Source: CAIQQQ01 sp037445025
GTDB taxonomy: Bacteria > Pseudomonadota > Alphaproteobacteria > Acetobacterales > Acetobacteraceae
Reading direction: 5' to 3'
Length of the DNA stretch: 64,000 nt
Assembly (NCBI GenBank): GCA_037445025.1
Contig: JBBILI010000010.1
Span: forward strand, 1 to 64,000
Position 1 is the stretch's first letter; each line of letters opens with the position of its first letter. The position numbers were made by a program, and so were the translations under genes. The notes under the pieces are model-generated. The model ran no database searches. It saw only the letters and a program-made list of their open reading frames with translations, and was not told the origin of the DNA. This document shows, piece after piece, positions 59,024-64,000 of the stretch.

Positions 59024-60898
59024 TCATTGGCAGGCGAGGCACTCATCGTAGTCGATCGGCTTTGCCGAGGCTGCCAGCGGCAGCGTGTCGGTGGCCAGTG
59101 GGATGCCGGTGAACTCTGCCGGCCGGATGGCCTTTTCGCTCACCGCATCGGCCCGCTGGATCGACAGCGAGCGGCAATAGTAGAGCGACTTCACGCCGCG
59201 TTTCCACGCCATCAGGTGCATCTGGTGCAGGCCGCGTTTGTGGACATCGGCGGGGACGAAGATGTTCACCGACTGGCTCTGGCAGATGAACGGCGTGCGG
59301 TCGGCCGCGTGTTCGATGATCCAGCGCTGATCGAGCTCGAAGGCGGTCTTATACACGGATTTCTCCTGCTCGGTGAGGAAATCGAGGTGCTGGACGCTGC
59401 CTTTGTTGGTGGTGATGGAGGACCACACGTCGTCGTTGTCCATGCCCTTCTCCGCGAGCAGCACCTGCAGATGGCGGTTGCGCACGGTGAAGCTGCCGGA
59501 GAGGGTTTTCTGCAGGAACACGTTGGCGGCGATCGGCTCGATGCCGGGCGAGGAGTTGCCGGCGATGATGGAGATCGACGCGGTCGGGGCGATCGCCATC
59601 TTGTGGGAGAAGCGTTCCATGATGCCGTAGTCCGCGGCATCGGGGCACGGGCCGCGTTCCTCGGCGAGCATCTTCGAGGCCTGATCGGCCTGACCGCGGA
59701 TGTGTTTGAACATGCGGATGTTCCACACCTTGGCGATGACGCTTTCGAACGGCACCTTCTGCGACTGCAGGAACGAGTGGAAGCCCATCACGCCGAGGCC
59801 CACCGAGCGCTCGCGCATGGCGGAGTATTTGGCGCGTTCCATGCCCGGGGGGGCGCGGTCGATGAAGTCCTGCAGCACGTTGTCGAGGAAGCGCATCACG
59901 TCCTCGATGAACAGCGGATGGTCCTTGAACTCGAACCAGTTCTCGAGGTTGATCGAGGACAGGCAGCACACGGCGGTGCGCTGCTGGCCGTACTGGTCGA
60001 TGCCGGTGGGCAGGGTGATTTCGCTGCATAGGTTGGAGGTTTTGACCTCAAGGCCGGCGAGTTTCTGGTGCTCGGGCAGGGCGCGGTTCACGTGATCGGA
60101 GAAGATGAGGTACGGCTCGCCGGTCTCGACACGGGCGGTGAGGATACGGATCCACAGGCCGCGGGCGGAGATTTTGCGCACCACCGCATGGTCCTTGGGG
60201 GAGGTGAGCGCCCATTCCTCATCGGCTTCCACGGCGCGCATGAAGGCGTCCGGCACCAGGATGCCGTGGTGCAGGTTGGGCGCCTTGCGGTTGGGGTCGC
60301 CGCCGGTGGGCCGGCGGATTTCAATGAATTCCTCGATCTCCGGATGCGAGACCGGCAGGTAGACGGCGGCCGAGCCGCGGCGCAGCGAGCCTTGCGAGAT
60401 GGCGAGGGTGAGGCTGTCCATGACGCGGATGAACGGGATGACGCCGGAGGTCTTGCCGTTCTGGCCGACCTTCTCGCCGATCGAGCGCAGGTTGCCCCAG
60501 TAGGAGCCGATGCCGCCGCCTTTCGACGCCAGCTGCACGTTCTCGTTCCACAGGCCGACGATGCCGTCGAGGCTGTCGGAGGCCTCGTTGAGGAAGCAGG
60601 AGATCGGCAGGCCGCGCTGGGTGCCGCCGTTGGACAGCACGGGGGTGGCCGGCATGAACCACATCTTGCTCATGTAGTCGTAGATGCGCTGGGCGTGGGC
60701 GCCATCCTCGCCATAGTAGCTGGCAACGCGGGCGAACAGATCCTGGTAGCTTTCCCCAGGCATCAGATAGCGGTCGTCCAGCGTGGCTCGGCCGAAATCG
60801 GTGATCAGCGAGTCACGCGACCGGTCCATACGGACCTGGTGGCGCCCTTGAATCTGGACGGCGTCGAGCACGGCGGTATCCCCCTCAGCCACGGTCAT
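59024..60898 (-). CDS. nrdA: class Ia ribonucleotide reductase alpha subunit, no ATP-cone
   Basis: A 624-aa catalytic subunit. Cys101 (PISCFLNE) and the NxCxE radical site (SNLCSEI) are present, as is the C-terminal shuttle pair Cys620/Cys623 (DECLACQ). About 760 aa is usual for E. coli NrdA; here the N-terminus begins almost directly with the barrel-domain lead-in (LITDFGRATLDDRYL), so the ATP-cone that senses ATP/dATP is missing. ATG 60898 is chosen because GAGGG is properly spaced from it; ATG 60904 and TTG 60922 are also in frame. The upstream segment carries DnaA and NrdR-like boxes. Confidence 0.95.
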   Translation of the reverse strand: MTVAEGDTAVLDAVQIQGRHQVRMDRSRDSLITDFGRATLDDRYLMPGESYQDLFARVASYYGEDGAHAQRIYDYMSKMWFMPATPVLSNGGTQRGLPISCFLNEASDSLDGIVGLWNENVQLASKGGGIGSYWGNLRSIGEKVGQNGKTSGVIPFIRVMDSLTLAISQGSLRRGSAAVYLPVSHPEIEEFIEIRRPTGGDPNRKAPNLHHGILVPDAFMRAVEADEEWALTSPKDHAVVRKISARGLWIRILTARVETGEPYLIFSDHVNRALPEHQKLAGLEVKTSNLCSEITLPTGIDQYGQQRTAVCCLSSINLENWFEFKDHPLFIEDVMRFLDNVLQDFIDRAPPGMERAKYSAMRERSVGLGVMGFHSFLQSQKVPFESVIAKVWNIRMFKHIRGQADQASKMLAEERGPCPDAADYGIMERFSHKMAIAPTASISIIAGNSSPGIEPIAANVFLQKTLSGSFTVRNRHLQVLLAEKGMDNDDVWSSITTNKGSVQHLDFLTEQEKSVYKTAFELDQRWIIEHAADRTPFICQSQSVNIFVPADVHKRGLHQMHLMAWKRGVKSLYYCRSLSIQRADAVSEKAIRPAEFTGIPLATDTLPLAASAKPIDYDECLACQ

Positions 60899-60947
60899 GT
60901 TCATGCCCTCTATTCTGCTCAATGGGTTGCCGCCGTCAATTCAAATG

Positions 60948-60992
60948 ACACTACATGTGGGAGGCTCCGCCCCCGCACACCACAATATGGGG
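60948..60992 (-). promoter_or_regulatory. pair of NrdR-box-like sites upstream of nrdA
   Basis: Two related 16-mers, ACACTACATGTGGGAG (60948-60963) and ACACCACAATATGGGG (60977-60992), share ACAC at the same end and are offset by 29 bp. Each matches about 10 of 16 positions of the NrdR box that I remember (ACACWATATATWGTGT), good in one half-site only. NrdR normally binds paired boxes about three helical turns apart in nrd promoters. Confidence 0.4.
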
Positions 60993-61075
60993 CGTCATGG
61001 CGGTTTTGCCACAGCCGGACCCCAAGCGAACGTAGAGAGAACATAGGCGCATTTCCGCGGCCTCCCAGGAGAATC

Positions 61076-61084
61076 TTATCCACA
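61076..61084 (+). promoter_or_regulatory. DnaA box 1 upstream of nrdA
   Basis: A perfect TTATCCACA, 178 bp upstream of the nrdA start codon. A second perfect box lies 45 bp away in the same orientation. The 324-bp gap 60923-61246 holds these boxes, the NrdR-like pair and a terminator; no gene is seen. Confidence 0.7.
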
Positions 61085-61120
61085 GCCCAGGACGAAACCA
61101 ATCGCTCCCCAGGTACCCCG

Positions 61121-61129
61121 TTATCCACA
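61121..61129 (+). promoter_or_regulatory. DnaA box 2 upstream of nrdA
   Basis: A second perfect TTATCCACA in the same orientation as box 1. In E. coli, DnaA bound at two boxes regulates nrdAB, which makes the pair here a plausible replication-linked control site. Confidence 0.7.
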
Positions 61130-61189
61130 GGCTGGGGGCGAATCGGGGGACAGACATCAAACCGCCGCCGGACTGTCTTAAAACGGAAA

Positions 61190-61227
61190 AGGCCCGCTGC
61201 CGCCGCGGGAGCGGCTGCAGCGGGCCT
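61190..61227 (-). terminator. intrinsic terminator after the second aminotransferase gene
   Basis: Perfect 11-bp arms AGGCCCGCTGC (61190-61200) and GCAGCGGGCCT (61217-61227), followed on the minus strand by TTTTCCGTTTT. It lies 20 bp beyond the aminotransferase stop, the classical position for Rho-independent termination, and insulates nrdA from that gene. Confidence 0.85.
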
Positions 61228-61246
61228 GTATCGGCCGGGAAACCGG

Positions 61247-62428
61247 TCAGGCGGTCGCCGCCAACGAGGCCATGGCCGCGTCGACTCCGCCCTTGGCGTG
61301 GGGCATGCCGGCAAGTTCCAGACCCATCTCCACCGCCGCCAGCGTGCCGAGCAGCATCGGCTCGTTCAGATCGCCCATATGGCCGATGCGGAACACGCGG
61401 CCGCCGAGCGGGCCGAGCCCGCCACCGAGCGAGACGTTGAACTTGTCCATGCAGATCCGCCGCAGCTCATCGCCGTTGCTGCCCTCAGGCACCAAAACGG
61501 CGGTGACGCTGTCAGACAGCCGGGCCGGATCGCTGCAGAACAGCTGCGGCCCGTTATTGCCCGACCACGCCCGCACCGCCGCCTGGGTGGCGGTGGCCAG
61601 GCGGTGATGGCGCGCGAACACGTGCTCAAGCCCCTCCTCCTCCAGCAGGCGCAGCGATTCGGCGAGGCCGAAGAACAGGCTCACCGGCACGGTGCCGATG
61701 AAGCTCTTGTGGCGGCGGTTCATCATCGCCGACCAGTCCATATAATGCTTCGGCATGGTCGAGCTCTTGTGCACCGCCAGCGCCTTGTCGGACACGCCGG
61801 TGAAGCTCATGCCGGTCGGCAGCATCAGCCCCTTCTGGCTGCCGCCGACGCAGATATCGATGCCCCATTCATCCATGCGGAAATCGTAGCAGGCGAGCGA
61901 GGAGATGGTGTCGGCCATCAGCAGCGCGGGGTGGCCCACCTCATCCATCACCTGGCGCACCTGCTGCAGCGGCAGCATCACCCCCGTGGCGGTCTCGTTG
62001 TGCACGGCGCCGACCGCCTTGATGACATGACCCGTGTCGGCCGCCAGCGCGTCGCGCACCGCCTGCATATCCACGCCACGGCGCCAGTCGGCCGCCACAG
62101 TCTGCACCTTCACGCCCAGCGCCTCGGCCATCTGCGCCCAGCCCATCGAGAAATACCCGGTCTCGATGATCAGAATGGTGTCGCCGGGCGAGAGCACATT
62201 GACCAGCGAGGCCTCCCAGGCACCATGGCCCGAGGCGGTGTAGAAGAACACGTGCTGCTCGGTCTTCAGCACCCGCTTGAGGCCGTCCATGCAGCGGTCG
62301 TACATCTCCAGGAACGAGCCGGACATGAAATCGACGGTGCCCTGCGACACCGCGCGCAGGATGCTGTCGGGAATGTTGGTCGGGCCGGGATTGGCAAAGA
62401 ACAGCCGGCCGCGCGCTGGTTTGGTCAC
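61247..62428 (-). CDS. class V aminotransferase, serine-glyoxylate / alanine-glyoxylate type (second copy)
   Basis: A 393-aa PLP enzyme. Lys199 (GGSQKGLMLP) and Asp173 (MADTISSLA) are the PLP-binding residues; NPGPTNIP, SGHGAWEASLVNVLSPGD and RVFRIGHMGDLNEP place it in the same family as the gene at 52471-53655, from which it differs widely. GTG 62428 is the start, 7 bp after GGGAG. It is divergent from a YdfG-like dehydrogenase that may act on serine or 3-hydroxy acids. Possible roles are serine-glyoxylate transamination or a related 2-oxo acid pair. Confidence 0.88.
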   Translation of the reverse strand: MTKPARGRLFFANPGPTNIPDSILRAVSQGTVDFMSGSFLEMYDRCMDGLKRVLKTEQHVFFYTASGHGAWEASLVNVLSPGDTILIIETGYFSMGWAQMAEALGVKVQTVAADWRRGVDMQAVRDALAADTGHVIKAVGAVHNETATGVMLPLQQVRQVMDEVGHPALLMADTISSLACYDFRMDEWGIDICVGGSQKGLMLPTGMSFTGVSDKALAVHKSSTMPKHYMDWSAMMNRRHKSFIGTVPVSLFFGLAESLRLLEEEGLEHVFARHHRLATATQAAVRAWSGNNGPQLFCSDPARLSDSVTAVLVPEGSNGDELRRICMDKFNVSLGGGLGPLGGRVFRIGHMGDLNEPMLLGTLAAVEMGLELAGMPHAKGGVDAAMASLAATA

Positions 62429-62576
62429 GATTTCACTCCCTGCGACGTCATCTGAGGTCTGCGGCTAGATGAGGCCATGGCAGGAGCAAGCACAACCCCC
62501 GCAGAACCGCGGGCTGGTCATTTCCCGGCGCACACGGCATGAGGTGGCACTGGTTCAGGATTGCAGGAGAGTTGCC

Positions 62577-63329
62577 ATGATCGTGCTCGTCACCGGCGCC
62601 ACCGCGGGATTTGGCGTCGTCATCGCCCGGCGCTTTGCCGCGGACGGTCACCGCATCATCGCCGTCGGCCGCAGGGCGGACCGGCTGCAGGCGCTGGCGG
62701 ACGAGCTGGGCAAGGACATGGTGCACAGCGTGGTGCTTGACGTGCGCGGTCGCGCAGCCGTCGCGGCAGCGATCGCAGCCCTGCCGCCGGACTGGGCCGA
62801 GATCGACCTGCTGGTCAACAACGCCGGCCTCGCCGTGGGCACCGAGCCGGCCCAGTCCGCGGATCTCGATGGCTGGGAGACGATGGTGGACACCAACATC
62901 AAGGGCCTGATGACCGTCACCCACGCTGTGCTGCCCGGCATGGTCGCGCGCAACCGCGGCCACGTGATCAACATCGGCTCGACGGCGGGCACCTATCCCT
63001 ATCCCGGCGGCAACGTGTACGGCGCGAGCAAGGCGTTCGTGCGCCAGTTCACGCTGAACCTGCGGGCGGATCTGCTGGGCACCGCGGTGCGGGTGACGGA
63101 TGTGTCCCCCGGCCTGGTCGGCGGCACCGAGTTCTCCGGCGTGCGCTTCCGCGGCGACGGAAGCAAGGCGGCGAAGGTCTACGAAGGCGCCAACGCGCTG
63201 ACGCCTGAGGATGTCGCCGAGGCGGTGCATTGGTGCGCCAGCCTGCCCGCGCGGGTGAACGTCAACGTGGTGGAGTTGATGCCGGTGACGCAGGCCTCCG
63301 GGCCGCTCGCGGTGTTCCGCACGCCGTAA
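62577..63329 (+). CDS. SDR-family NADP-dependent 3-hydroxy acid/serine dehydrogenase (YdfG-like)
   Basis: A 250-aa classical SDR. TGATAGFG (6-13), NNAG (81-84), Ser135, Tyr148 and Lys152 (VYGASKAF) form the cofactor and catalytic sites. GRRADRL after the second strand favours NADP. SPGLVGGTEFSGVRF is close to E. coli YdfG, which oxidises L-allo-threonine, serine and 3-hydroxypropionate. CAGGAGAG before ATG 62577 sets the start. Confidence 0.88.
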   Translation: MIVLVTGATAGFGVVIARRFAADGHRIIAVGRRADRLQALADELGKDMVHSVVLDVRGRAAVAAAIAALPPDWAEIDLLVNNAGLAVGTEPAQSADLDGWETMVDTNIKGLMTVTHAVLPGMVARNRGHVINIGSTAGTYPYPGGNVYGASKAFVRQFTLNLRADLLGTAVRVTDVSPGLVGGTEFSGVRFRGDGSKAAKVYEGANALTPEDVAEAVHWCASLPARVNVNVVELMPVTQASGPLAVFRTP

Positions 63330-63332
63330 CGG

Positions 63333-63680
63333 TCACGACAGACGTGCCGCAAACACCTCAGGCTTGAAGCCCACCGTCAGCGCCCCGTCGCGGTCCACCA
63401 CGGGTCGCCTGATCATCGACGGCTGCGCCATCATCAGCGCGATGGCACGGTCTTCGGTGAGCCCCTCGCGTTCGGCCTCGGGCAGCTTGCGGAACGTGGT
63501 GCCGCTGCGGTTCAACAGCGTCTCCCACCCCACCTGCCCCGCCCAACGCCGCAGCGTTCCGGCGTCGATGCCCTTGGCCTTATAGTCGTGGAAGTCATAT
63601 TCCACCCCGTGCTCCTCCAGCCAGGCGCGCGCCTTCTTCATCGTGTCGCACGCCTTGATGCCGAAAACTGTCACGCCCAT
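63333..63680 (-). CDS. ArsC/Spx-superfamily protein, YffB-like
   Basis: A 115-aa thioredoxin-fold protein. The N-terminus has the ArsC-family site ACDTMKKA (Cys11), then YDFHDYKAKGI, TLLNRSGTTFRKL and the closing MIRRPVV typical of YffB/Spx relatives. It is probably a glutathione-dependent reductase or regulator rather than a true arsenate reductase. ATG 63680 gives the family start MGVTVFGI. Convergent with the YdfG-like gene (3 bp between stops). Confidence 0.86.
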   Translation of the reverse strand: MGVTVFGIKACDTMKKARAWLEEHGVEYDFHDYKAKGIDAGTLRRWAGQVGWETLLNRSGTTFRKLPEAEREGLTEDRAIALMMAQPSMIRRPVVDRDGALTVGFKPEVFAARLS

Positions 63681-63763
63681 GCCGAAATCCCCCCGGTCAG
63701 CCGCCCGATATGGACGGGCCAGGCATCGCTCTGCAAGCTCGCGCGAAACAGGAGAACAGTCGC

Positions 63764-64000
63764 ATGGCAACGCCCACCTACAGGACCGCCCTCATCGTCG
63801 GCGCCGGCGCCGGACTCAGCGCCTCGCTCGCCCGTCTGCTGACCCGCGAGGGACTGAAAGTCGCGCTCGCCGCGCGTGACCCGGCCAAGCTCGCGGACCT
63901 CGCCGCCGAAACCGGTGCCGGCACCTATGCCTGCGAAGCGACCGACGAGGCGCAGGTCGAAACCCTGTTCCACGCCGTCACCGCCGATCTCGGCACACCG
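63764..64000 (+). CDS. SDR-family oxidoreductase (5' part, cut by window end)
   Basis: The first 79 residues of a short-chain dehydrogenase: TALIVGAGAGLSASLARLL forms the nucleotide-binding strand-loop-helix, followed by ALAARDPAKLADLAAETGA. The canonical TGxxxGxG is replaced by VGAGAGLS, an atypical form. AGGAGA lies before ATG 63764. The rest lies outside the window. Confidence 0.8.
   Translation, partial: MATPTYRTALIVGAGAGLSASLARLLTREGLKVALAARDPAKLADLAAETGAGTYACEATDEAQVETLFHAVTADLGTP

Noticed and set aside
61076..61129. DnaA boxes considered as part of a replication origin
   Set aside because: Only two boxes, no AT-rich unwinding region, and no dnaA, dnaN, hemE or similar origin neighbours; regulation of nrdA is more likely.
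63333..63680. True arsenate reductase call
   Set aside because: No ars operon partners are present, and the closing motifs fit YffB/Spx relatives better.

Overview
The window is 64 kb of high-GC bacterial chromosome, most likely from an alphaproteobacterium of the Acetobacteraceae/Rhodospirillales type. That assignment is inferred from the C-minus ribosomal protein L36, the short NrdA, two small conserved hypothetical proteins that resemble families I know from this group (49075-49746 and 56761-57093), and A/T-rich hairpin repeats at gene ends. I could run no database search. Genes are dense, and many neighbours overlap by 4 bp. No tRNA, rRNA, insertion sequence, integrase or CRISPR array was seen.

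Layout. (1) 1-2055: a secreted FecR/DUF6600-like protein cut by the window edge, and a small lipoprotein. (2) 2058-12825: an eight-gene minus-strand operon (Asp/Glu/hydantoin-type racemase, SDR, flavin monooxygenase-like protein, peptide-type ABC importer, gamma-glutamyltransferase) divergent from an N-carbamoyl-D-amino-acid-hydrolase-like gene. It looks like an uptake and breakdown unit for an amino-acid derivative. (3) 12964-15535: an ExoU-like patatin phospholipase followed by a CesT/SpcU-like type III secretion chaperone, with no secretion apparatus nearby. (4) 15536-19617: an intergenic repeat cluster, an unknown protein, an MFS exporter and an M20 peptidase. (5) 19747-38979: a Hanks-type Ser/Thr kinase, a CHAT-domain lipoprotein, a 3178-aa two-partner-secretion exoprotein and its TpsB pore; divergently, a TagH-like FHA protein, TagF and a PP2C phosphatase. 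This joins the phospho-signalling set normally tied to type VI secretion to a two-partner secretion system.

(6) 39088-48847: an acyl-CoA ligase divergent from a class II aldolase / double NTF2-like / GMC oxidoreductase operon, then an MFS permease, an Atz/Trz-type amidohydrolase and a DHA2 exporter. This is probably catabolic, substrate unknown. (7) 49075-52489: a conserved hypothetical gene, rpmJ, a 16-bp tandem repeat in the rpmJ upstream region, and a coupled run of small genes around a dihydrodipicolinate-synthase-like gene that carries a +1 frameshift. (8) 52471-64000: two serine-glyoxylate-type aminotransferases, a YdiJ-like FAD/Fe-S dehydrogenase, a Sco1/SenC copper chaperone, class Ia ribonucleotide reductase (nrdA, nrdB), a YdfG-like SDR, a YffB/ArsC-like protein and a truncated SDR.

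Repeats are a strong theme. A 127-bp three-hairpin element occurs twice, and a two-hairpin terminator-like element occurs in whole or part at seven gene ends. The segment upstream of nrdA carries two perfect DnaA boxes and two NrdR-box-like sites. The most interesting items are the ExoU/SpcU-like pair and the kinase/phosphatase/FHA/TagF - CHAT - two-partner secretion locus.
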